From assembly GCA_963799455.1 (NCBI GenBank), contig CAWCXF010000007.1:558001-622000 (forward strand): a stretch of 64,000 nt of DNA, given 5' to 3'. The notes under the pieces are model-generated. The model was not told where the DNA came from. It searched no databases and saw nothing but the letters and a program-made list of their open reading frames with translations. The stretch's first letter is position 1. Every line of letters begins with the position of its first letter. Source of the DNA: CAWCXF01 sp963799455 (GTDB lineage: Bacteria; Pseudomonadota; Alphaproteobacteria; Rhodobacterales; Rhodobacteraceae). A program made the position numbers and the translations under genes. This document shows, in pieces, positions 17,042 through 24,547 of this stretch.

Positions 17042-17098
17042 GTCCGGCTTGCAACCCATCCCCTAATCGCTAAGTCGTCACGCGACGGCCCGCGCGGT

Positions 17099-17123
17099 GG
17101 AACCCAACAGGACGCGTCACGTT
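17099..17123 (+). promoter_or_regulatory. EcfG-type promoter for phyR, GGAAC-N16-CGTT
   Basis: GGAAC at 17099-17103, CGTT at 17120-17123, 16-base spacer: a full consensus match, 65 bases before the phyR ATG. It overlaps an opposing promoter for nepR-ecfG. Confidence 0.85.
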
Positions 17124-17130
17124 CGGTTCC
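17106..17130 (-). promoter_or_regulatory. EcfG-type promoter for nepR-ecfG, GGAAC-N16-TGTT
   Basis: On the minus strand GGAAC occupies 17130-17126 and TGTT 17109-17106, 16-base spacer. The -10 starts with T instead of C. The two opposing promoters share most of the same 32 bases, so they may compete for one polymerase. Confidence 0.65.
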
Positions 17131-17188
17131 CGCCGAATCGGCCCTGCGAGCAGCCTGTTTGCGTGAGGTGACCCATGAGCGAGACCCG

Positions 17189-18073
17189 ATGAGTTCTCCG
17201 ACGAGCACGACGGTGGGACCGGCGGCGCGCGGCCCCGACGGCGTCGGGGAGGCGGGCTCGCGCTCGGGCGCCGACATCGCCTCCGCGGTCGCCGTCCAGC
17301 TCCCCTACCTGCGCCGCTACGCGCGCGCGCTCACCGGCAACCAGGGCACGGGCGACCGCTACGCCGAGGCCACCTTGATGGCGATCCTCGAGGACCGCTC
17401 GACCTGGGACGCGGATCTGCCCGCCAAGGCGGCGCTGTTCCGGGTGTTCAACACCATCTGGGCCTCCTCGGGCTCGCCGGTCGAGGAGGGGGAGGGGGCG
17501 AGCGGGCTGCACGCGCGTGCGCAGGCGCACCTGAAGCGGCTGACGCCCAACACGCGCGAGGCGCTGCTCCTGCGCACCATCGAGGAGTTCGGCTACGCCG
17601 ACATCGGCGCCATCATGGGCATCCCGCCCGAGGAGGCGCGCGACTTCGTGTCGATCGCCGAGCGCGAGATGGAGGACGCGGTCTCGGGCAAGGTGCTCGT
17701 GATCGAGGACGAGGCGATCATCGCCATGGACATCCAGTCGATCGTCGCCGAGATGGGCCACGCCATCACCGGCGTCGCGCGCACCCGCGCCATGGCCGTG
17801 GACGTGGGCCGGCGCGAGCGGCCCGACCTGATCCTCGCCGACATCCAGCTCGCCGACAACTCGTCGGGGATCGACGCCGTGAACGACCTGCTCAAGCACT
17901 ACGGAACGATCCCGGTGATCTTCATCACCGCCTTCCCCGAGCGCCTGCTGACCGGCGGCAAGCCCGAGCCCGCCTTCCTCATCTCCAAGCCCTACACCGA
18001 GGAGCAGGTGCGCTCGGCCGTGAGCCAGGCGATGTTCTTCGCCTCCACCGAGACGCTGCACGCCTCCGCGTGA
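17189..18073 (+). CDS. phyR: Response regulator PhyR with sigma-like domain
   Basis: 294 residues. N-terminal EcfG-like domain (about residues 30-165: QLPYLRRYARALTGNQGTGD, LTPNTREALLLRTIEEFGYA) followed by a receiver domain (about 170-285: KVLVIEDEAIIAMDIQSIV, LILADIQLAD with phosphoacceptor Asp218, ITAF, SKPY). On phosphorylation the sigma-like domain binds NepR and frees EcfG. The first about 25 residues are a variable extension. I use ATG 17189; a TTG at 17159 would add ten residues without reason. Divergent from nepR-ecfG. Confidence 0.95.
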   Translation: MSSPTSTTVGPAARGPDGVGEAGSRSGADIASAVAVQLPYLRRYARALTGNQGTGDRYAEATLMAILEDRSTWDADLPAKAALFRVFNTIWASSGSPVEEGEGASGLHARAQAHLKRLTPNTREALLLRTIEEFGYADIGAIMGIPPEEARDFVSIAEREMEDAVSGKVLVIEDEAIIAMDIQSIVAEMGHAITGVARTRAMAVDVGRRERPDLILADIQLADNSSGIDAVNDLLKHYGTIPVIFITAFPERLLTGGKPEPAFLISKPYTEEQVRSAVSQAMFFASTETLHASA

Positions 18074-18079
18074 GGTCGC

Positions 18080-18106
18080 GGGCGCGCCGGCCGGACCGGC
18101 GCGCCC
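18080..18106. terminator. Hairpin between convergent phyR and dps
   Basis: Perfect 11-bp arms GGGCGCGCCGG / CCGGCGCGCCC around a 5-base loop, in the 41-base gap between the phyR and dps stops. It could stop transcription from both sides. There is no T-run. Confidence 0.6.
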
Positions 18107-18114
18107 CTCGACGC

Positions 18115-18612
18115 TCACTGCGCGGCGATGGCGCGCAGCATCCAGGCCGCCTTGTCGTGGAACGCGCAGCGGCCGTTGCACAGATCCGAGGTGGCGGGGT
18201 CGTGGCGCTCGTCGGCCATCTCCGAGAGCGCCGTGAAGCGCTTGGACACGCGCTCGTGATCGGAGGCGAGATCCTCGACCATCTCGCGCGCGGAGGGGAC
18301 CGACTCGGCGTCGCCCACCACCGACTTCTCCATGATCGTCCTGAGCGAGAAGGGCGCCAGGCTCCCGAGCGCGCGCATCCGCTCGGCGAGCGTGTCCGCG
18401 GCCTCGAACAGATCCGCGTATTGCGCCTCGGTCAGCTGGTGGATCGAGTAGAAGAACGGCCCCTGGACGTTCCAGTGGTAGGCGTGGGTCTTGTAGAGCA
18501 GCCGGTAGGTGTCGGCGAGCACGTCGCCCAAGCCCTCGGCGATGCCCTCGCGGTTCTGGACCCCGATCCCGGGTTCGTCCTGGCTCGGGACGACGTCGAG
18601 TCCGTCGGCCAT
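18115..18612 (-). CDS. dps: Dps-family DNA-protecting ferritin-like protein
   Basis: 165 residues. The Dps ferroxidase signature is visible: YKTHAYHWNVQGPFFYSIHQ and DLFEAADTLAERMRALG, followed by the four-helix body and a C-terminal HDKAAWMLRAIAA. Dps binds DNA and oxidises iron with hydrogen peroxide, limiting oxidative damage. It has a strong AGGAGG ribosome site and a consensus EcfG promoter at 18654-18679, so it is probably a direct stress-regulon gene. Confidence 0.93.
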   Translation of the reverse strand: MADGLDVVPSQDEPGIGVQNREGIAEGLGDVLADTYRLLYKTHAYHWNVQGPFFYSIHQLTEAQYADLFEAADTLAERMRALGSLAPFSLRTIMEKSVVGDAESVPSAREMVEDLASDHERVSKRFTALSEMADERHDPATSDLCNGRCAFHDKAAWMLRAIAAQ

Positions 18613-18613
18613 G

Positions 18614-18844
18614 TCATGTCCTCCTGAAGTGGCGTAGGTCGGATCGCGGGGCCAACGGCGGCCCGGGGCGCGCGGTTCCGGCGCCCTTCCGCCGCCGCGA
18701 CACTCCCTCCGCGGCGAGGGCCCCGACCGAGAGCGCCGCGAACACGCCCGCGACGAGCGCCGCCCCGCCGCCGGCGGGGGCCGCGGCGAGGGCGAAGGGG
18801 GCGGCGGCCAGCGCGACCCCGAGGAAGACGAGCGCCCAATACAT
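18614..18844 (-). CDS. Small membrane protein resembling DUF1328/YtjA
   Basis: 76 residues. It starts MYWALVFLGVALAAAPFALA, close to the DUF1328 opening, and has two hydrophobic segments (about 2-22 and 28-46), then a basic tail. GAGAGG precedes the ATG. It stops just before the dps start and the dps promoter lies inside its 3' half, so dps can be made alone or with it. DUF1328 proteins are common in stress regulons; exact function unknown. Confidence 0.6.
   Translation of the reverse strand: MYWALVFLGVALAAAPFALAAAPAGGGAALVAGVFAALSVGALAAEGVSRRRKGAGTARPGPPLAPRSDLRHFRRT
18654..18679 (-). promoter_or_regulatory. EcfG-type promoter for dps, GGAAC-N17-CGTT
   Basis: Minus-strand GGAAC at 18679-18675 and CGTT at 18657-18654, spacer 17, full consensus, 41 bases before the dps ATG. 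It lies within the upstream small membrane-protein gene. Confidence 0.8.
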
Positions 18845-18902
18845 CGCGCACCTCTCGGACCCCGGCCGGACCGGCTCAGGACGCCGGCGGGGACTGAGCG
18901 CG

Positions 18903-18928
18903 AACACCGCCCGCCTCGGGCCGGTTCC
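18903..18928 (-). promoter_or_regulatory. EcfG-type promoter, GGAAC-N17-TGTT
   Basis: Minus-strand GGAAC at 18928-18924 and TGTT at 18906-18903, spacer 17, 58 bases before the DUF1328-like ATG. Same T-variant of the -10 as at nepR. Confidence 0.5.
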
Positions 18929-19541
18929 GGCCCCGGCGACGCCGGGGCTCAGTCCGTGGCCGCGGGGCGACGCAGCCCGCGCCCAGGCCGGGGCCGGTCC
19001 GGCGGGCACGAAGCCCGTGAGCCCGGGCGCCGCCGCGATCGTGCGCGCGGCGTGGGGCCGGCCGGTGTAGGGCCGTCCGGACCGGTCGCGGCCCATGCCG
19101 TCGCAGCCGACGCCCCGCGGCCTCCCCCCGTCCGCCGGGCGGCGCGTCGCCCTCGGCGACCCTTTCCGTGGGCTTCCACCGCGATGTCGAGCGCACCACG
19201 CGTCCCCGCGGCGGATGACCAGGAGCGGCGGACCGCTCGCGAGCGGCACGGACGAGCGGCAGGCCCCGGAACGCCGCCGAGGGCCGCTGCTCGCGCCCGC
19301 GGCCGAGCGCCGACGGCGTCTCGCGCGCGGCGCCCGTGGCGGGCAGGTCGGGCTCGACGACCGGGAGGACGTAACGGCCCGGCGCGCTCATCTTGACATC
19401 CCCTGGCGGATCGGCGGAACCATCGCCATGAACACAGGTGGAACGAGTGGGCCGTGACTTCACCTAGAGTCGATGGCGCCGCGTCTGACGGTGCCGCTGC
19501 CGGTGTCGTGCGCGCGCGCCCGCCGACGGGGGGGCGCTGAC
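18929..19541. other. No gene supported; possible damaged minus-strand reading frame
   Basis: About 610 bases. A minus-strand frame beginning MSAPGRYVLPVVEPDLPATG (ATG near 19392) looks protein-like for about 65 residues and then turns arginine-rich; a protein-like stretch in another frame (SGPPLLVIRRGDAWCARHRG) follows near 19220. This could be a broken or frameshifted gene. I could not join them into one credible protein. The Crp/Fnr promoter should be at the right end. Confidence 0.35.
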
Positions 19542-20270
19542 GTGGCGACGCGCTGCGAGGCCTGCCCGCTGCGGCGGCTGCCGCTCTTCAAGTCGTTCAC
19601 CGAGAGCGAGCTGCGCTTCATGCAGCGGTTCAAGGCGGGCGAGCTGACGGTCGAGCCGGGCACGCCGCTGCTCATCGAGGGCTCGAACGCGCCGCAGATG
19701 TACACCGCGCTGAGGGGGATGGGGATCCGCTCGAAGACGCTCGCCAACGGCCGGCGCCAGGTCGTCAACTTCCTGTTCCCCGGCGACTTCATCGGCCTGC
19801 AGGCGGGCGTGATGGGCGAGATGCAGCACTCGGTCGAGGCGACCACGCGCATGACCTTGTGCGTGTTCGACCGCAAGGAGTTCTGGCGCTTCTTCCGCGA
19901 CCAGTCCGAGCGCGCCTTCGACGTGACCTGGCTCGCCGCGGTCGAGGAGCACTTCCTGGGCGAGGCGCTCACCAGCGTCGGCCAGCGCACCGCGATCGAG
20001 CGCGTCGCCTGGGCCTTGGTGCGGATTTGGCGCCGCGGCCGGGCGCTGGGGCTGGTGGTCGAGGACGGCATGACGATGCCCTACCGCCAGCAGGATCTGG
20101 CCGACGCGCTGGGGCTGTCGCTGGTGCACACCAACAAGACGCTCGCGCGGCTGCGCGAGCGGCAGATGATCTCCTGGAGCGACGGCGTGCTGCGCATCGC
20201 CGACGTGCAGGCGCTCGCGCGCGTGGCCGAGATGGAGGTCGAGGCCGAGCCGGTCCGCCCGCTGATGTGA
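19542..20270 (+). CDS. Crp/Fnr-family transcriptional regulator
   Basis: 242 residues from GTG. N-terminal Cys pair region (TRCEACPLRRLPLFKSFTES), cyclic-nucleotide-binding beta-roll (about residues 20-125, FLFPGDFIGLQAGV), dimer helix, and a C-terminal winged helix (YRQQDLADALGLSLVHTNKT). Only two N-terminal Cys are visible, fewer than the four ligands of FNR-type iron-sulfur sensors, so an FNR cluster is not supported. An ATG at 19473 would add 23 basic residues; family members normally begin near the Cys pair, hence GTG 19542. It converges with the host-attachment gene and may be an extra regulator of the island. Confidence 0.88.
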   Translation: MATRCEACPLRRLPLFKSFTESELRFMQRFKAGELTVEPGTPLLIEGSNAPQMYTALRGMGIRSKTLANGRRQVVNFLFPGDFIGLQAGVMGEMQHSVEATTRMTLCVFDRKEFWRFFRDQSERAFDVTWLAAVEEHFLGEALTSVGQRTAIERVAWALVRIWRRGRALGLVVEDGMTMPYRQQDLADALGLSLVHTNKTLARLRERQMISWSDGVLRIADVQALARVAEMEVEAEPVRPLM

Positions 20271-20279
20271 GCGGCCGCC

Positions 20280-20735
20280 TCAGGCGGCGTCGCGCACGGC
20301 CTGGACGACGCTCTTCTCGAGCACGTCGAGCGGCTGGCCCGTCAGCGTCTTCGGCACCTCGGCCACCACCTTGTCGGCGACCTCCTTGTGCATCGTCTTG
20401 CGCAGCTCGCCCAGCACGTTGGGGCCGGCGACGATCACCAGATGCTCGAACATCCCCTTGTGGGCGCGCTCGTAGAGCAGGTCGGCGAGGTCGTGGGCGA
20501 AGCGCTCCTTGGCCAGCTCGTGCCAGTCGGTGTCGTCGAAGGCCGACTTGTTGCCCTGGCTGTCGGCCATCCGGCCGGGACGGTTGGCGGCCTGGTCGAT
20601 GGTCTTGGGGTTGTCGTGCTCCTCCTTGCGGCGGACCTGGAGGTTCGGGAACTCGGCGTCGCCGTGGTTCTCCAGGATCAGCGCCTTCTCCCCGTCGGCC
20701 ACCAGCACCCAGGTGCCTGTCCTCAGCTCGGCCAT
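20280..20735 (-). CDS. Host attachment protein family (attachment to host cells)
   Basis: 151 residues, soluble. The family pattern is clear: WVLVADGEKALILENHGDAE at the N-terminus, FAHDLADLLYERAHKGMFEH, and LVIVAGPNVLGELRKTMHKE. The family is related to archaeal release-factor-like baeRF proteins and was named from an attachment phenotype, but its chemistry is poorly known. Its start is 2 bases after the stop of a 63-residue gene, forming a two-gene operon behind an EcfG-like promoter; a stress role is therefore likely. Confidence 0.8.
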   Translation of the reverse strand: MAELRTGTWVLVADGEKALILENHGDAEFPNLQVRRKEEHDNPKTIDQAANRPGRMADSQGNKSAFDDTDWHELAKERFAHDLADLLYERAHKGMFEHLVIVAGPNVLGELRKTMHKEVADKVVAEVPKTLTGQPLDVLEKSVVQAVRDAA

Positions 20736-20736
20736 G

Positions 20737-20928
20737 TCAGCCCTCTTCCTCCTTGGTGGGGCCGGTCGTGCCCGCCGGGCGCTCGTAGGCGCGCTTGAGC
20801 TCGTCGCGCGAGGCGACCTCGCGGGCGACGTCCGAGCCCTGGCGCCCCTGCTGGCTCACCGTGCCGCGCGCGCCGAGGATCTCCTCGGTCTCGCGCTTGC
20901 CGTCCTTCGACCTGACGCGTTCGGCCAT
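20737..20928 (-). CDS. Small hydrophilic protein of unknown function (63 residues)
   Basis: Starts MAERVRSKDGKRETEEILGA and ends GPTKEEEG; highly charged, probably disordered, no membrane segment. AGGAGG lies just upstream. It precedes the host-attachment gene by one base and is itself preceded, 44 bases upstream, by an EcfG-like promoter. Family not recognised. Confidence 0.6.
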   Translation of the reverse strand: MAERVRSKDGKRETEEILGARGTVSQQGRQGSDVAREVASRDELKRAYERPAGTTGPTKEEEG

Positions 20929-20971
20929 CGGTTCCTCCTCATCGGTTGCGGGTCGTCGGGTGCGGGGGTCC

Positions 20972-20996
20972 AACCCCGGCGGGAGAGGCGGGTTCC
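20972..20996 (-). promoter_or_regulatory. EcfG-like promoter, GGAAC-N16-GGTT
   Basis: Minus-strand GGAAC at 20996-20992 and GGTT at 20975-20972 with spacer 16, placed correctly for the small-protein/host-attachment operon. The -10 carries G in place of C. Confidence 0.5.
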
Positions 20997-21027
20997 GGCG
21001 CCCGGCCCGCACCTGGGCCCCTGGCGC

Positions 21028-21122
21028 CCGCTCCTCAGCTCTTGATGCCGCCTCCTCTTGATGCCGCTCCTCAGCTCGATGCCCGCTCCTCAGCTCTTGA
21101 TGCCCGCTCCTCAGCTCTTGAT
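21028..21122. repeat. Four to five imperfect 21-bp tandem repeats at the YihY gene end
   Basis: The unit is close to CCCGCTCCTCAGCTCTTGAT plus one base. The last copy contains the YihY stop codon and its final Lys-Ser codons; the others extend downstream as decayed copies. Slippage here would add or move stop codons without altering the protein. Confidence 0.75.
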
Positions 21123-22179
21123 GTAGGTGTCGGCGACGTAGGCGCCGCGCTCGCCCATCGGCTTGTCGGGGCCGACGGTGGTGTCGGGCAGGGTGCGCAG
21201 CTCCAGCTCGGCGTTGAGCGCGGCACCCAGCAGGATCACGTAGGCCGACAGGTAGAGCCACATCAGCAGCGCCACCACCGCGCCGATCGAGCCGTAGACC
21301 TCGTTGTAGCGCCCGAAGTTGGCGAGGTAGAGCGAGAAGGCGTAGGAGCCCAGGCCCCAGATCGCCACCGCGACCAGCGTGCCGGGCGAGACCCAGGGCA
21401 CCTTGGCCGCGCGCCGATTCGGCCCGTAGCGGTAGATGATCCCGAGCCCGAACAGCACCGCCGCGGCGGCGATGACCCAGCGCGCGAACTCCAGCCCGGT
21501 CTGCTGGAGCGGCTCGAAGGGCAGCAGCGCGAAGGTGATCGGCGCCACCACCACCGCCGCGAGCGCCACGATCGCCATGGCGATCAGGATCAGCGTCACC
21601 ATCAGCGCGCTGACGTAGCGCATGATCGTGCCGCGATGGTCCTCGCGGTAGACCGCGTTGAGCCCGCGCACCAGCGCCATGACGCCGTTGTTGGCCCAGA
21701 AGATCGACAGCGTGGTCGAGATCGCGGTGGTCCAGCCGAGCGTGCCGGTCTGGGCGTTGACGAGGTTCTGGAGCTGGGCGTCGATCAGGTCGAAGGCCTG
21801 GTCAGGCACGAAGCCGCTCAACGCCGCGACCTGGGTCTGGACCACCGAGGGGTCGGCGACGAGGCCCCAGATGGCGATCAGCGCGGCGATGCCGGGGAAC
21901 AGCGCCAGCATGGTGAAGAAGCCGCAGCCGGCGGCGATCAGGCCGAGGTTGCGCTCGTCCATGGTCTGCATCACCGCCATGCTGGCGTGCCACCATTTGG
22001 AGCCGACCTTGCGGGCCCAGGTCCGCTTGCGCCGACGCCGGGACGGGCGGCGCTCGGGGGCTTCGTCGGCGCCGCGCGCGGCGCCTGCGCGCTCGGGGGC
22101 GCCGCGCGCGGCGCCTGCGCGCTCGGCGAGGGCGCCGGGGCGCGTTCGCCGCGTCGGCGCCGTCGGCCGCGGCGGTCAT
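21111..22179 (-). CDS. YihY/BrkB-family inner-membrane protein, frameshifted in its N-terminal tail
   Basis: Six or so membrane segments (for example LIAAGCGFFTMLALFPGIAA, VSALMVTLILIAMAIVALAA) and the conserved DERNLGLIAAG...ALFP opening identify the YihY family; function is not settled. The clean frame starts at ATG 21980, but conserved residues continue upstream in frame (KVGSKWWHASMAV) without a start. An ATG at 22179 (MTAAADGADAANAP) is one base out of frame; dropping one C from the CCCC run near 22150 joins them and gives 355 residues. The N-terminal tail contains a 30-bp direct repeat (22071-22130). In either form this is the same protein. Confidence 0.85.
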
Positions 22180-22433
22180 CGCACGCCCCTGGAGCCTGTC
22201 GGCGGCACGACGGGGATGGAGCGAGGCGGCATGGCGTCTCCCTGCGGGGCCCGCGTCCCGAGATCGCCCCGTGCGGCGGTGGCGCGTCGGCCTGACGCCG
22301 CTCGTAGCACGCCGTCGCCGCCGCCGGAACGCCTGCCATGGCGATCCGTCCCCGGCGGGTCCGCGGGGGAACGCGTGAGGATCCGATGCGGGCCGAGGCA
22401 GGTCGCGCGCTGCGCCCGGCACCCCCCCCGGCC

Positions 22434-22697
22434 TCAGCGCCGGCGCAGGGCCTCGATCAGCTCGTCCTTGGCCATGTCGGAGCGCCCCTCGATGTCGAGT
22501 TCCCTCGCCCGCTCGTGGAGGTCGTCGCGCGTCCACGCCTCGTAGGCGGGCGCACGACCGCCCTTCTCGGAAGGCTGCCTGTCGGGGTCGGCTCGTGCGT
22601 TGGCGATGGCGGCGGCCTTGCGCCTCGAGGCGCCTTCGGCCCGCAGCGCCTCGTAGGTCTCGTCGTCCTTGACGAAGGGGCCATGGTCGCGGGCCAT
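22434..22697 (-). CDS. Small Rho_N/SAP-like protein
   Basis: 87 residues. N-terminal half (HGPFVKDDETYEALRAEGAS, then RRKAAAIANAR) is typical of small proteins with a helical repeat often annotated as DUF7218; the C-terminal half (TRDDLHERARELDIEGRSDM, then AKDELIEALRRR) is a Rho_N/SAP-type helix-extended loop-helix that commonly binds nucleic acid. No membrane segment. A possible EcfG-type promoter is 175 bases upstream. Function unknown. Confidence 0.7.
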   Translation of the reverse strand: MARDHGPFVKDDETYEALRAEGASRRKAAAIANARADPDRQPSEKGGRAPAYEAWTRDDLHERARELDIEGRSDMAKDELIEALRRR

Positions 22698-23178
22698 GAG
22701 AACTCCGGCAGGACGCTGTGACGCCATGGGCGGCGCTCGGTAGGGGTTCGTCGGCGGGGGTCGTCGGCGGGGGCGCTTCGAAGGGACAGTCGGATCGAAG
22801 AGCGCCCCGCCGACACGCAAGCCGGAGGGGAAGGGGACAGGGTCGGCCCGCGGAACTTTCGTTCGAGGCGACAACCGCATCCGCCCGATCGGGTTCCCGT
22901 CATGGCGAAGAAAATCGGGGCGGGGGCGTCCGGCGCTCTCGATGGTGCTCTCCGACCGGCTCGCGAGCCCTCCCTGCACGGCGAGGCTCGGGACGCGGGA
23001 CGGCTCGCCGGGGGCGCGGCGCGGACGGCCGCCGGCGGCGCGGGTCGAGGAGCCGGGGCCTCGCGCGGCCCTCAGGAACCGCGATCGCCCCTGCGGCCTT
23101 GAGTCCGCGGATGTGCGCCACGGGACGCGACCGCGCGGAGCGGGGCGTCGATCGGGCGCGCCGGACGGAGGACATCGC
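22698..23178. other. Divergent intergenic region, no confident gene
   Basis: About 480 bases between the Rho_N-like gene and the HdeD-like gene. A 66-codon plus-strand frame at 22902 starts MAKKIGAGASGALDGALRPA, with less GC-rich codons than its surroundings, but has no ribosome site. A minus-strand EcfG-like site is at 22873-22897. On the plus strand, GGAAC at 23075-23079 is followed 17 bases later by CCTT, a poor match. Confidence 0.4.
22873..22897 (-). promoter_or_regulatory. EcfG-like promoter, GGAAC-N16-GGTT
   Basis: Minus-strand GGAAC at 22897-22893 and GGTT at 22876-22873, spacer 16. The long leader (about 170 bases) to the Rho_N-like gene makes this the least certain of the island promoters. 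Confidence 0.35.
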
Positions 23179-24429
23179 ATGGCCGACGAGACGCGCAAGG
23201 ATCGGACCCCGGGCACGCCCACCCCCCGCGTAGCGCCCGAGGCGGGCGGGCCGCAGGCGCCCGAGGCGGGCGGCGGCGCCCCGCGTGGAACCCTGGCCGG
23301 GCGTCCGCCCGGCGGCGCCGGCGGGCGGGCCGCGCCCCCCTCCGAGACCGCCGCCTCGCCGCGCGGGGTCGATGGGCCGGCCGAGGAAGGGCCGCGGGAC
23401 CACGCCTCGCACGACGCCATCGACCGCGCCGCCGAGGAGGAGACGCAGGAGGGCGCCCCCGGGGTGCACGACCCCGAGGGAGCGGCCTTCCCGAGCCCCG
23501 TGGGCGGCGCCGTGCTCGCGCCCCGGGACGACGAGCCCCGCGACCCGGCGACCGCGCATCCCGACGAGGGGGTGGGCGCCGGCGACGAGCTGCGCGGCGG
23601 CGCCGGGGGCCCGCTGCCGCCGGGCACCGGCCGCCCGCTGCCCGATCCCGACGCGGATCCGGACGACGGGGAGGGCCGCGCGCGCGTGAGCCCCCGCGTG
23701 AGGCCCGAGGAGGCCGCCTTCGGCCGCGACGCCGCGGGGCTCGGGGGCCGGCGCGAGCCAGGGGAGCCCGTCGGGCGGCGGGAGGCGGCCGGGCCGATCC
23801 CCGGCGACGGCCCGACGGCGCGCGAGGCCGAGCCCCTGCCCGCGTCGGAGGTGGGCTCTGCGGCGGAGGCGATGCGCGCGCTCGGCGTCGAGGCGGGGCG
23901 CAACGGCTGGGTGCTGTGGGTGCTCGGCATCGCGGCCATCGTCGCGGGGATCGTCGCGCTGGCCATGCCGCTGGTGGCGAGCTTCACGGCCGTGACCGTG
24001 GTCGCCGCGATGCTGCTGGCCTCGGGCGCGGTCGGGCTCGTGACCTCGTTCCGCTACCGCGACGGGGGCGCCATCGCCGCGGGCTTCGCGCTCTCGGCGC
24101 TCGCCGTGCTCACCGGCGGGCTGATGCTGCTGGCGCCGCTCGCGGGGATCACGGCGTTGAGCCTGCTCATCGTCGCCTACTTCCTCGCCAGCGGCGTGGC
24201 GCGCGTCTGGTACGGCCTCAAGCACGAGGGGATGCGCGGCCGCGGCTGGCTGATCGCCGCGGGCGCGCTGTCGGTGGTGCTGGCGCTGCTGCTCTGGGTC
24301 GGCTTTCCGGGCTCGGCGCTGTGGCTGCCCGGCGTGCTGCTGGCGATCGACCTGATCCTCTACGGCGCGCTGATGATCTCGCTCGCCGTCTACGGCAAGC
24401 CGAAGCTCGACGCCGACCGCCTGGCCTGA
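23179..24429 (+). CDS. HdeD-family (DUF308) membrane protein with long acidic N-terminal domain
   Basis: 416 residues. Residues 1-230 are disordered, rich in Pro, Gly, Asp and Glu; the C-terminal part has six hydrophobic segments (GWVLWVLGIAAIVAGIVALA, FTAVTVVAAMLLASGAVGLV, and so on) matching HdeD, an acid-stress membrane protein in enterobacteria. The family is normally about 190 residues, so the N-terminal half is an unusual addition. GGAGG precedes the ATG. Its place among stress genes fits an envelope-stress role, which remains inference. Confidence 0.8.
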   Translation: MADETRKDRTPGTPTPRVAPEAGGPQAPEAGGGAPRGTLAGRPPGGAGGRAAPPSETAASPRGVDGPAEEGPRDHASHDAIDRAAEEETQEGAPGVHDPEGAAFPSPVGGAVLAPRDDEPRDPATAHPDEGVGAGDELRGGAGGPLPPGTGRPLPDPDADPDDGEGRARVSPRVRPEEAAFGRDAAGLGGRREPGEPVGRREAAGPIPGDGPTAREAEPLPASEVGSAAEAMRALGVEAGRNGWVLWVLGIAAIVAGIVALAMPLVASFTAVTVVAAMLLASGAVGLVTSFRYRDGGAIAAGFALSALAVLTGGLMLLAPLAGITALSLLIVAYFLASGVARVWYGLKHEGMRGRGWLIAAGALSVVLALLLWVGFPGSALWLPGVLLAIDLILYGALMISLAVYGKPKLDADRLA

Positions 24430-24547
24430 GCCGGGGCGCCGGCGGCGGCGGGCCGGGGCGGCGGGCGCGGATCCGGCCTCGGGGCGACGGCTGGGCGACG
24501 GCTGGGCGGGGCTCGGCCGGAGCGGCCGCCGCGAGCCGGACCTGCGG

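Noticed and set aside
16284..17054. EcfG start at the far upstream end of the open frame
   Set aside because: That region is nepR in another frame; ATG 16895 overlaps the nepR stop and gives the standard EcfG length.
22326..22350. GGAAC-N16-CGTC on the plus strand
   Set aside because: No plus-strand gene follows, and the -10 differs from NGTT; probably chance.
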